The notes beneath the pieces were generated by a model. That model did not search any database. It was not told the DNA's origin and was given only the letters and a program-made list of their open reading frames with translations. Source: Mycolicibacterium parafortuitum (GTDB lineage Bacteria; Actinomycetota; Actinomycetes; Mycobacteriales; Mycobacteriaceae). From it: 64,000 bases of DNA. Both the position numbers and the translations under genes were made by a program. Within the stretch, counting starts at the first letter, position 1. Every line of letters begins with the position of its first letter. The stretch spans positions 3,534,001 to 3,598,000 of the forward strand of contig NZ_AP022598.1 of assembly GCF_010725485.1 (NCBI RefSeq), read 5' to 3'. This document shows, piece by piece, positions 45,867-54,176 of this stretch.

Positions 45867-46838
45867 ATGCTGAAATCCGTTGTCGCGGCGGTCCTGGCCG
45901 CGTCGCTCTTGCTGGCCGGCGTGCAGAAGGCCGGGGAGGCGCAGGCCGCGCCCGGGTATCCGACCGGGCCGGTCACGATGACCGCGGGCGCCAACCCGGG
46001 CAGCGGATTCGACATCACCATCCGCGCGGTGGTCGAAGCGCTGGAGAAGGAGAACCTGGTCGATGTGCCGCTGCCGGTGGAGAACAGGCCGGGCAACATC
46101 GGCGCGGACTTCCTGGCCACCATGGTCGAGCAGTACCGCGGCCGCGACGACCAGGTGTCGGTCACCTCGCTGTCGATGATGATGAACCAGCTGCGCGGGT
46201 TGTCGCCGTACGGATTCCGCGATGTCACGATGATCGCCCGGCTGATCAGCGAGTACTACATCGTCGTGACCGATGCGCAGTCGCCGTACCGCACGCTGGC
46301 CGACGTGCTGGCCGCCGTCAGAGCCGATCCCACGAAGGTCCGGGTCGCCGCCGCGACCGACGACCAGGCGCCGTTCGACCTGCTGGTGGCCGCCTCCGGT
46401 GGCGACCCGGCCACCGTCGCCTACGTTCCGTTCGAGGGCGGCGGGGACCAGACGAACGCACTGCTCGACGGGCAGATCGGCGTCGCGATCGGCGGCGTCA
46501 GCGAGTTCGTCGACCTGGTACGTGCCGGCGAGTTGCGGGCCCTGGGGGTGTTGTCCGAGGAACGGCTGCCCGGCCTGGACGTCCCGACCGCCCGGGAGCA
46601 GAACCTCGACGTGACCCTGTCCAACTGGCGCGGCCTCTACGGTCCGCCCGGAATGCCGGAGTACGCGCTCGCATACTGGCGCGACGTGCTGGCGCGGATG
46701 GTGCAGACCCCGGCATGGCAGCAGATCGCCGCACAGCATCAGTTCACGACGACCTTCATGGTCGGGGCTGATCTGCAGACATTCCTGGCCGACACCGAAG
46801 CCGACCTGCACACGGCGCTCGCAGTCGCCGGCACCTGA
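45867..46838 (+). CDS. TctC-type periplasmic solute-binding protein
   Basis: 323 residues with an N-terminal hydrophobic export signal (MLKSVVAAVLAASLLLAGVQ). The mature protein has GYPTGPVTMTAGANPGSGFD, VENRPGNIGADFLATMV and VRVAAATDDQAPFDLLVA, the pattern of tripartite tricarboxylate transporter (TTT) binding proteins. Such proteins capture organic acids for TctA/TctB membrane subunits, but no such genes are present nearby. The start is uncertain: GTG 45852 and ATG 45828 are also in frame. The ATG at 45867 best fits the signal sequence. Confidence 0.82.
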   Translation: MLKSVVAAVLAASLLLAGVQKAGEAQAAPGYPTGPVTMTAGANPGSGFDITIRAVVEALEKENLVDVPLPVENRPGNIGADFLATMVEQYRGRDDQVSVTSLSMMMNQLRGLSPYGFRDVTMIARLISEYYIVVTDAQSPYRTLADVLAAVRADPTKVRVAAATDDQAPFDLLVAASGGDPATVAYVPFEGGGDQTNALLDGQIGVAIGGVSEFVDLVRAGELRALGVLSEERLPGLDVPTAREQNLDVTLSNWRGLYGPPGMPEYALAYWRDVLARMVQTPAWQQIAAQHQFTTTFMVGADLQTFLADTEADLHTALAVAGT

Positions 46839-46940
46839 GACCCGCGGGACTGGACCGGCAAAATAACGTTCTCGACATACTTCGCTCACGGCGTTGCTGG
46901 CGTGGGCGGCGCCTGAAAAAATTCCGGCCAAACCGCTCCT

Positions 46941-48311
46941 GTGGTAGAGCGGTCGGAGCAAGGGCTTGATGCCATTTCCACCAGCGGCAGACACGTCGAC
47001 ACCGACGAACAGACGCGGCTTCGCGCGCTTCAGCGGTACCGCGTCGTCGACGCCGCACCGGGCTCGGTGCTCGGCCGGATCGCCGGACTCGCAGCCCGGG
47101 CGACGGGCGCACCGATGGCCGTGGTGTCCATCGTCGACGACGACCACGTGCGCCTGATCTCGACGCACGGTATGCAGGTCACGAGCGACCGGTCGGCGCG
47201 CGCCGACCCGGTGCTCGGCGATGTCGCGACGGCCGACCACGTCGAGGTCCTCGACGCTGATCCCCGGCTGAGCCAGGGAGGTTTCCTCACCGACCACCGG
47301 GTCCGGTTCTACGCCGCGGCGCCGATCGTGACGTTCGACGGGCACCGGCTCGGCGCCGTCGCGGTCATGGACACCGAATCGCGCGGGCTCTCGGCTGAGC
47401 ACGCGGCCGTGCTGACCGACCTCGCCGCGGTCGTGATGGATCAACTTGAGCTGCGCCAGACTTCGCTCGACGCCCTCGACCTCGAGCGCAGGCTGCGCGA
47501 CACCGCGGACGAGGCGCGACGTGAACGCGATCAGGCGCAGGCCGATCGCGGCATCGCCGAACGCGACCGCGACGCGATCGAGGAGTTCGCGACCGCACTG
47601 CAGCGCACGCTGCTGCCGCCGTCGCTGCCGCGTATCGGCGGCCTGGCCTCCGCGTCCTATTTCCGGCCGATCTCGGCCCGCCAGATCGGCGGCGACTTCT
47701 ACGACCTGTTCAGCCTCGGCGGTGACCGGTGGGCGTTCTTCATCGGCGACGTTCTCGGGCACGGGGTGGACGCCGCGGTGGTGACGTCGCTGATCCGCTA
47801 CACGTTGCGCGCCGCGGCGTTGCACTACGCCGACCCGATCGACGTTCTGACGGAACTGAATTCGGTGCTACTGCGCGAGGTCGCGCCGCGGCGCTTCTGC
47901 ACCGTGGTGTTCGGGACTCTCGAACCCGCGGCCGACGGCGCGGGGTTCTCGGCGGCGCTCGCCACCGGTGGGCATCCGCCCGCCCTTCTCGTGTCACCCG
48001 ACGGCGGCGCACCCGAGGCCGTCCGGCCCCAGGAGGGGATGCTCGTCGGCGCGCTGACCGACGCGGTCTTCGGCGTGTTGTCGCTGACGCTGCGGCCCGG
48101 TCAGATCCTGATGTTCTACACCGATGGGCTGATCGAGGCCCGGATGGACGAGATGCGCTTCGACGAAGAGGCGCTGGCGGCGTTCGTCGGGCAGCGAGCC
48201 GGCCGCGGCTTGACCGCCCTGATGGACGACATCTCCACGCTGGCAACGAAACTCGACCAGCGCGACGACATCGCGGTGCTGGCGCTGGAAGTCGCCGATC
48301 CCGCCCGCTAG
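46941..48311 (+). CDS. GAF-domain PP2C (SpoIIE/RsbU-type) phosphatase
   Basis: 456 residues: an N-terminal GAF sensor (about 30-180, with VVSIVDDDHVRLIS), a connecting helix (ARRERDQAQADRGIAERDRD), then a PP2C domain with IGGDFYDLF, FIGDVLGHGVDAAVV and MFYTDGLIEAR, the metal-binding Asp residues. Such phosphatases dephosphorylate anti-sigma antagonists in partner-switching systems. No RsbV/RsbW-like partner is found in the window. The GTG has no obvious ribosome site. It ends four bases into the convergent proteasome-like gene. Confidence 0.88.
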   Translation: MVERSEQGLDAISTSGRHVDTDEQTRLRALQRYRVVDAAPGSVLGRIAGLAARATGAPMAVVSIVDDDHVRLISTHGMQVTSDRSARADPVLGDVATADHVEVLDADPRLSQGGFLTDHRVRFYAAAPIVTFDGHRLGAVAVMDTESRGLSAEHAAVLTDLAAVVMDQLELRQTSLDALDLERRLRDTADEARRERDQAQADRGIAERDRDAIEEFATALQRTLLPPSLPRIGGLASASYFRPISARQIGGDFYDLFSLGGDRWAFFIGDVLGHGVDAAVVTSLIRYTLRAAALHYADPIDVLTELNSVLLREVAPRRFCTVVFGTLEPAADGAGFSAALATGGHPPALLVSPDGGAPEAVRPQEGMLVGALTDAVFGVLSLTLRPGQILMFYTDGLIEARMDEMRFDEEALAAFVGQRAGRGLTALMDDISTLATKLDQRDDIAVLALEVADPAR

Positions 48312-49003
48312 TCGAAAAGCCCGTCGAGCGCGCGGTGCTCGAGTTCCACCCAGCGACCCACCCGGCGCCGAACCTCGTCCACCTCATCGGGTTCGAGGTG
48401 TGTCGCGCCGTCGGGGGTGATGCGGCAGATGTCCATCGGCCCTCCGACGCTCGGCGAGGAGGCGTCCAACGCGTCGAGCACGCGCAGGGCGGCCACCACC
48501 CCGTAGTCCACGTCGCGCTTCGACATCCCGAAATGGGCCAGCAGCGCGTGTGCCTGCTGCGCCATCGCCGCACCACTGCCGATCGCCTGGAAGCCGGTCT
48601 CCACGTGATGCCCGATCAGGCCGTTGGGGTCGACGTCGACGATGAACGGCTCGTCACCGACATAGCCCGCGGCGAGCACATACGTCGCCGGGGTGCCGCC
48701 GGTCTCCTGTCCCGGCACCTCGGCGATGAAATTCTCGTAGTGGTGCTTCAAGATCGGCACCACCCGGGCCTGCAGCGCGTGCCCGATGTTCTCGGACTGC
48801 AGGATCGCCTCGGGTTCGGCGCTGAACACCTGTTCCACATCGTGCAACACCGACCGGGAGCCGCTGCCGCCCCACGCCCCGTGGGTGCCGAGCGGATGCA
48901 GCTTCTGTGCCGGATAGGTCAGCCCCCGGCCGGGGTCGGTGATCTGTGAATCAGACGCCAGCACAACCCCGTTTGCGCACCGTAGCGCCAGGACAACAGT
49001 CAC
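48308..49003 (-). CDS. Stand-alone proteasome-beta-like Ntn hydrolase
   Basis: 231 residues beginning MTVVLALRCANGVVLASDSQ. If the initiator Met is removed, Thr becomes residue 1, with Asp at 17 (ASDSQ) and Lys at 33 (PAQKL), exactly the spacing of catalytic Thr1, Asp17 and Lys33 in proteasome beta subunits. Later it carries GSGAAMAQQAHALLAHFGMSK, where the beta fold continues. No propeptide is present, and no alpha-subunit, Pup or ATPase gene is near, so it is not the classical PrcA/PrcB proteasome. It resembles Anbu or other proteasome homologues; oligomeric state and substrate are unknown. Confidence 0.82.
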   Translation of the reverse strand: MTVVLALRCANGVVLASDSQITDPGRGLTYPAQKLHPLGTHGAWGGSGSRSVLHDVEQVFSAEPEAILQSENIGHALQARVVPILKHHYENFIAEVPGQETGGTPATYVLAAGYVGDEPFIVDVDPNGLIGHHVETGFQAIGSGAAMAQQAHALLAHFGMSKRDVDYGVVAALRVLDALDASSPSVGGPMDICRITPDGATHLEPDEVDEVRRRVGRWVELEHRALDGLFD

Positions 49004-49056
49004 GGCGCCATCCTCCCACCCGGTCGAGTACTGCTGAAACCGTATGGTGGGAACAC

Positions 49057-49968
49057 ATGGATGTCTCCTTGTTGGCTTTCGAATGGACAGACACCAGCCG
49101 CCACTGGCTCATCGAGGTCCCGATCCGGATCGCCGTCTACGTCGCGGTAGCCCTGGTCGTCCGCTACGTCGTGCACCGCATGATCGACCGCGCCACCACC
49201 ACCCGGGAACGCCGGACTCCGCCGCTGGTGCGCAGGCTGCGCGACCGGGTGCCGTCGTCGGCGACCAGCGATCAGGTGATCGCCCGCAGGCAGCAGCGCG
49301 CCCAGACGATCGGCTCGGTGCTGAAGTCGACGGTGTCGATCGTGCTGCTGGTATGGGTGGTGCTCGCCGTGCTCAACGTGGTGGGGGTCAACATCGCCCC
49401 GTTCATCGCGTCGGCAGGCGTGGTCGGCCTCGCCATCGGCTTCGGTGCGCAGAACCTGGTACGCGATTTCGTCACCGGGGTGTTCATGCTGCTGGAGGAC
49501 CAGTACGGGGTCGGTGACACCGTCGACCTCGGCGAGGCGGTGGGGGAGGTCGAGAGCGTCGGCCTGCGGATCACCACCGTCCGCGACATCGACGGCACTC
49601 TCTGGTACGTCCGCAACGGCGAGATCGCGCGCGTCGGCAACATGAGCCAGGAATACGCGGTCGCGCGCATCGAGGTGCCGGTCGCGCTGACCGCCGACGT
49701 CGACCGTGCCGAACAGGTCGCGGTGCAGGCCGCCGAAGAGGCCGTCGCGGACCCCGCCCTGGCGGCCAAGGTGCTCGGCGAACCGCAGATGCTGGGCGTG
49801 CAGGAATTCTCTCCGGACCTGATCAAGCTGCGCATGACGGTGAAGGTCCGCCCCAATGCCCAGTGGGCGGTGCAGCGCAAGCTGCGTCGCGCCATCCTGC
49901 GGGCCTACGACACCCACGGCATCGACCTGCCCTACCCGGGCGGGCGGATCCAGGCGGTCGGGGAGTAG
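49057..49968 (+). CDS. MscS-family small-conductance mechanosensitive channel
   Basis: 303 residues. Two or three membrane helices, the pore-lining helix GVVGLAIGFGAQNLVRDFVTG and the beta domain LEDQYGVGDTVDLGEAVGEV are characteristic. The channel opens on osmotic downshift to release solutes. The ATG lies just outside the divergent proteasome-like gene, leaving a 53-base shared promoter gap. The N-terminus is shorter than in E. coli MscK but similar to other actinobacterial homologues. Confidence 0.93.
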   Translation: MDVSLLAFEWTDTSRHWLIEVPIRIAVYVAVALVVRYVVHRMIDRATTTRERRTPPLVRRLRDRVPSSATSDQVIARRQQRAQTIGSVLKSTVSIVLLVWVVLAVLNVVGVNIAPFIASAGVVGLAIGFGAQNLVRDFVTGVFMLLEDQYGVGDTVDLGEAVGEVESVGLRITTVRDIDGTLWYVRNGEIARVGNMSQEYAVARIEVPVALTADVDRAEQVAVQAAEEAVADPALAAKVLGEPQMLGVQEFSPDLIKLRMTVKVRPNAQWAVQRKLRRAILRAYDTHGIDLPYPGGRIQAVGE

Positions 49969-50026
49969 CCCCGGCGGGGAACCTTGGGACTCGCTGAGAG
50001 GGCGGTCGGAGGGGCAGGGTGACCCC

Positions 50027-51475
50027 ATGGCCATATCTGAGCGGGACACCACCCGGACGCTGTTCGGTCACCCGATCGGGCTGACGAACCTGTTCGGAGT
50101 CGAGCTGTGGGAGCGGTTCTCCTTCTACGGGATGCTCACCATCCTCGGCTACTACCTCTACTACTCGGTGACCGACGGGGGCCTGGCGCTGCCGCAGAGC
50201 ACCGCGACGGGCATCGTCGGCGCCTACGGCGGCCTGGTGTACCTGTCGACGGTCCTGGGCGGGTGGATCGCCGACCGTGTCCTCGGTATGGAACGCACCG
50301 TGTTCTACGGCGGGGCGATCGTGATGCTCGGTCACATCGCGCTGGCCGTACTGCCCGGCCTGGCCGGCGTCGGGATCGGTCTGGTTTTCGTCGCGCTGGG
50401 TTCGGGCGCGCTGAAGGCCAACGCGTCCTCGCTGCTGGGCACGTTGTACGCGAAGGGTGACCCGCGCTGCGACGGCGGCTTCACGCTGTTCTACCTCGGC
50501 ATCAACCTCGGGGCGTTCATCGGGCCGTTGATCACCGGGGTGCTTCAGACCCGGATCGGGTTCCACGTCGGCTTCGGTGCCGCCGCGATCGGTATGGCGC
50601 TCGGCCTGATCCAGTACGTGGCGTTCCGGCGCAACCTGGGGGAGCACGGCCGCGACGTGCCGAATCCGTTGCCGCGCAGCGCTGTCGGCAAGACAGTCGG
50701 CGTGCTGGTGCTCGTTGCCGTGGTGATCGGGGCGGCCGTCGCGGTGAAGGCGGTGACGCTGGCGAACCTGTCGCAGGTCACCACGGGGGTGATCGTCGTC
50801 GCGTCGGTCGCGTACTTCGCGGTGATGCTGCGTAGCCCGAAGGTCACCGGCGCCGAGCGGGTCCGGTTGCGCGCGTTCGTCCCGCTGTTCGTGGCCAACG
50901 CGGTGTTCTGGTCGTTGTTCCAGCAGATCTTCACCGTGCTCGCGGTGTACTCCGACGAGCGGATGAACTGGTCGATCTTCGGCTGGACGGCGCCGTCGAA
51001 CTGGATCGGCTCGATCGAGCCGATCTGGATCATCGCGCTCTCACCGGTTTTCGCCCTGGTGTGGACCCGGCTGGGAAACCGCGCTCCCACCACACCCCGC
51101 AAGTTCGCCTACGGCGTGATCGGCATGGGCCTGGCGTTCCTGTGTTTCGTCCCGCTCGCCGGGGTCGACGCGGTGCCGGCGCTGGCGGTGCTGGTGATCC
51201 TCGGGGTGTTCGCGGTCTCCGAACTACTGCTGTCCCCGATCGGGTTGTCGGTCACCACGAAGCTGGCCCCCGACGCGTTCCGCGCGCAGATGATGGCGCT
51301 GTACTTCTTCTCCGTCGGCCTGGGCACGTCGATGTCCGGTGTGCTCGCCGGCTACTACGACACCGACAGTGAGGCACTGTATTTCGGTGTCCTCGGCGGT
51401 GTCGCGGTGGCCGCGGGTGTCGTGGTGTTCGCGATCGCGCCGTGGATCAGCAGGCAGATGGAGGGCGTGCACTAA
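50027..51475 (+). CDS. POT-family proton-dependent oligopeptide transporter
   Basis: 482 residues with about 12 to 14 hydrophobic helices. The ExxERFxYY-type motif is seen as GVELWERFSFYGMLTILGYY, and FTLFYLGINLGAFIGPL is the second family signature. It imports di- and tripeptides with protons. It starts 58 bases after the channel gene, preceded by a purine-rich GGAGGGGCAGGG. The end overlaps the convergent phosphatase by four bases. Confidence 0.93.
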   Translation: MAISERDTTRTLFGHPIGLTNLFGVELWERFSFYGMLTILGYYLYYSVTDGGLALPQSTATGIVGAYGGLVYLSTVLGGWIADRVLGMERTVFYGGAIVMLGHIALAVLPGLAGVGIGLVFVALGSGALKANASSLLGTLYAKGDPRCDGGFTLFYLGINLGAFIGPLITGVLQTRIGFHVGFGAAAIGMALGLIQYVAFRRNLGEHGRDVPNPLPRSAVGKTVGVLVLVAVVIGAAVAVKAVTLANLSQVTTGVIVVASVAYFAVMLRSPKVTGAERVRLRAFVPLFVANAVFWSLFQQIFTVLAVYSDERMNWSIFGWTAPSNWIGSIEPIWIIALSPVFALVWTRLGNRAPTTPRKFAYGVIGMGLAFLCFVPLAGVDAVPALAVLVILGVFAVSELLLSPIGLSVTTKLAPDAFRAQMMALYFFSVGLGTSMSGVLAGYYDTDSEALYFGVLGGVAVAAGVVVFAIAPWISRQMEGVH

Positions 51476-53094
51476 TCGGTCAGCGACACCGTGGAGACCG
51501 GATGCAGGGTGCCGTCGTCTGCGGGCTGTTCGAAGGCGACCTCCGCGATCCGGTTGTGGGCGTTGAAGCTGGCGATGGTGTTACCGAACACCGGACCGCT
51601 GAGGTTGCGCCACGACATCGGCAGCGCCGGGGAACCGCAGCGGCGCGCCCAGCGGCGCGTGATACGGCCCAGCCGGGGTGACCAGACGAGCTTGAACACC
51701 GGCTTCAGCGGTGCCGGGACGTAGTTGTGCACCGGGGAGCACACCAACTGGTGCACCCGGGTGGACGGGCTGGTGGCGAAGTCGGCGCGGGCCGCGTAGC
51801 TGTGGTGGACGTCGCCGGAGAGCACCGACACGGTGGCCGGGCCGTCCGAGGAGCGGTTGGCCGCCGACTCGATCAGTTCCGACAGCCGCAGGAACGATTT
51901 CAGGAACGCCGGCCAGTGCTCCAGATCGGCGGTCTGGCGCACCTTCTCGGCCACCGCGCCGCGCAGCCCGGGGTGGTCGGCGCCGAACTCGTTGATGGTC
52001 TGCAGGTCGCCGAGGGCCGGGGGCAGCAGCCACGGCAGCGAGGAGCCGATCAGCAGGTGGTCGACCGTGTCGAGGCTGTCGTCGACCTGTTCCTCCAGCC
52101 AGCGGAACTCTCTGTCGCCCAGCATCTTCCGGTCGCCGTTGTCGAGGATGCGGGCGTTGCGGGAGTCCACCATGATCAGTCGGCTGCAGCCGAGGTCCCA
52201 GCGGAAGCTGAACCGCAGGCCCTTGTCGCCGTCGACCTCGTAGTCGGCGCGGTCGGCCAGCTCGACCAGGTGGGGCCAGCAGTCCCCGTCGGTGGCGAGC
52301 ACCCGCTGGTAGTCCTCGTCGGCGGCGAGCTGTTGCGGGCTCAGGTTCCCGATGTGCTGATAGACCCAGTAGGAGCCGAGGCCGGCGTGGATCCGGTCCC
52401 GCCACCACGACTTCTTGTTCACCTCGGCCCGCCACGCGGCGGAGGTGTTCCAGTCGTCGCGGATGTCGTGGTCGTCGAAGATCATCGCGGTGGGCAGTGT
52501 CGAGAGGATCCAGCGGATCTCGGGATCGCCCCAGGTGTGCCGGTACAGGGACTCGTATTCGCCGAACGAGACGACCTCGTCGGGTGGGCGGCGCTTGGTC
52601 GCGCGGCGCCCGGCCAGGTTGCGGCGCGCTTCGGGAGTCAGTTCGTCGGCGTACACCTGGTCACCGAGCAGCAGCAGCGCATCCGGCCACTCCTCGACCG
52701 GCAGTTTCGTCAAGCGGGCCGCGTAACAGTCCAGGGCGTCCAGGCCGAGCTTCTTGTCGAGCTTCGGGACGTCGGTTCTCGGGTAGCGGCAGGAGCCGAA
52801 CACCACCTTGAGCCGGTCGGCCGTCCTGGGTCCACGGGTGCGGATCACACTCGGCGGGAATTCCGAGTCGGGTTCCGGCCATACCTTCGCGCCGTCGATG
52901 TGCACCTGATACTCGACGATCGAGTCCGGCGTCAGGCCTTCGACATGGACCAGCGCGTAGTGGCATCCCTGCACCTCGAACGTGCGCGCCGAACTGCCCA
53001 GGACTTCGACGAGTACCGGCGCGTCCGTCTGTACCCACACGTTGGCTGTCGTCTCGCCGACGTGGCGCAGAACAGGGCCGAGAACAAGAGTCAC
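51472..53094 (-). CDS. PhoD-like alkaline phosphatase (metallophosphatase)
   Basis: 540 residues. An N-terminal fibronectin-like domain is followed by the metallophosphatase core: VFGSCRYPR, LLLGDQVYADE, MIFDDHDIRDDW and SVLSGDVHHSYAA, which supply the metal ligands. PhoD-type enzymes are usually exported by Tat, but no twin-arginine signal peptide is visible here, so it may be cytoplasmic. The GTG start fits the family N-terminal MTLVLGPVLRHVGE. Confidence 0.88.
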   Translation of the reverse strand: MTLVLGPVLRHVGETTANVWVQTDAPVLVEVLGSSARTFEVQGCHYALVHVEGLTPDSIVEYQVHIDGAKVWPEPDSEFPPSVIRTRGPRTADRLKVVFGSCRYPRTDVPKLDKKLGLDALDCYAARLTKLPVEEWPDALLLLGDQVYADELTPEARRNLAGRRATKRRPPDEVVSFGEYESLYRHTWGDPEIRWILSTLPTAMIFDDHDIRDDWNTSAAWRAEVNKKSWWRDRIHAGLGSYWVYQHIGNLSPQQLAADEDYQRVLATDGDCWPHLVELADRADYEVDGDKGLRFSFRWDLGCSRLIMVDSRNARILDNGDRKMLGDREFRWLEEQVDDSLDTVDHLLIGSSLPWLLPPALGDLQTINEFGADHPGLRGAVAEKVRQTADLEHWPAFLKSFLRLSELIESAANRSSDGPATVSVLSGDVHHSYAARADFATSPSTRVHQLVCSPVHNYVPAPLKPVFKLVWSPRLGRITRRWARRCGSPALPMSWRNLSGPVFGNTIASFNAHNRIAEVAFEQPADDGTLHPVSTVSLTD

Positions 53095-53206
53095 CGACCC
53101 AGCCTAGAGTCTGCGGAGCCGACGGTTTTCGCGGTTCTCCGGCACCGCCTGCCACATATTTGCTGAAACTGCTCTCTAAAACTGACGCGTTCGTAATACT
53201 GCGCAA

Positions 53207-54091
53207 ATGTCACAGCTTGCAACGGGTCCGGTCAAGCGCGGCGCCGGCAAGATCGTCGTTTTCGTGCTCGTGGTCGTGCTCCTCTACGCGGGAGCCGTTT
53301 TCGCCTACTGGTCGCTGTCGGGTTCCGCGCGTGAGCTGGACAGTCCGGACTTCGGCGACGGTTCCGAAACGGTCGTGCTGGTCACGATCACCGGGATCAA
53401 GACGCTGGACAACAAGGTCGACGCGAAGGTCCTCGTCATCCCCGAGGACGGGCTGACCGACCAACGCCTCGACGTCCTCAACACCGACCTGTCGGTGCGG
53501 CTCTACCCGTGGAACACCCTGGGAGACTTGAAGTTTCCCGCCGGAGCATCGCCGGCGGAGGTGTCGACGACCATCGACGTCGGCGGAGATCCGACCACCT
53601 GGCCGCTGGACTCCTACACCACCGATCCGATCAGCGCCGACGTGCTGGTGGGAGAGGGGGACGAGCGGGAGTTCGAGCCGGCGCGCGTCGAGATCGAGGC
53701 GGCGATCCAAGGTTGGGACATCTCCAGCCAGAGCGTCCCGCCGTCACCGCAGTCCTATTCGCACGAAGGGGACGAAGCCGTCCAGCTCACGTTCCGGCGA
53801 GCCCTGGGGCCACTCGCATTCGACATCGGCATCTGCCTGGTGCTCATCCTGCTGCCGACGCTGGCGCTGTACACGTCGCTGAAGGTGTACCGCGGTAAGA
53901 AGGAGTTCCAGATGCCGTTCCTGACCTGGTACGCGGCGATGCTCTTCGCGATCGTCCCGTTGCGCAACATCCTGCCCGGGGCCCCGCCACCGGGTGCCTG
54001 GATCGACATCCTGCTGGTCATGTGGGTCATCCTCGGCCTCGTGGCGGCGATGGTGGTGTACGTCGGCGTCTGGAACAAGCGGATCGACTAG
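53207..54091 (+). CDS. DUF4436-family membrane protein
   Basis: 294 residues: one membrane helix near the N-terminus (KIVVFVLVVVLLYAGAVFAYW), an extracellular beta-rich domain of about 160 residues (LDVLNTDLSVRLYPWNTLGD), then three membrane helices near the C-terminus. This layout matches the actinobacterial DUF4436 family, whose function is unknown. It stands alone, with divergent PhoD on the left and the M4 protease downstream. Confidence 0.82.
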   Translation: MSQLATGPVKRGAGKIVVFVLVVVLLYAGAVFAYWSLSGSARELDSPDFGDGSETVVLVTITGIKTLDNKVDAKVLVIPEDGLTDQRLDVLNTDLSVRLYPWNTLGDLKFPAGASPAEVSTTIDVGGDPTTWPLDSYTTDPISADVLVGEGDEREFEPARVEIEAAIQGWDISSQSVPPSPQSYSHEGDEAVQLTFRRALGPLAFDIGICLVLILLPTLALYTSLKVYRGKKEFQMPFLTWYAAMLFAIVPLRNILPGAPPPGAWIDILLVMWVILGLVAAMVVYVGVWNKRID

Positions 54092-54176
54092 CGCCCGTTT
54101 TCCGGTGTCGGCGAATCGGCAGAAAGTTTGCTGAGAGGTGGTAGGTTCTCCCCAGTATCCGACGTTGGGGGTCATT

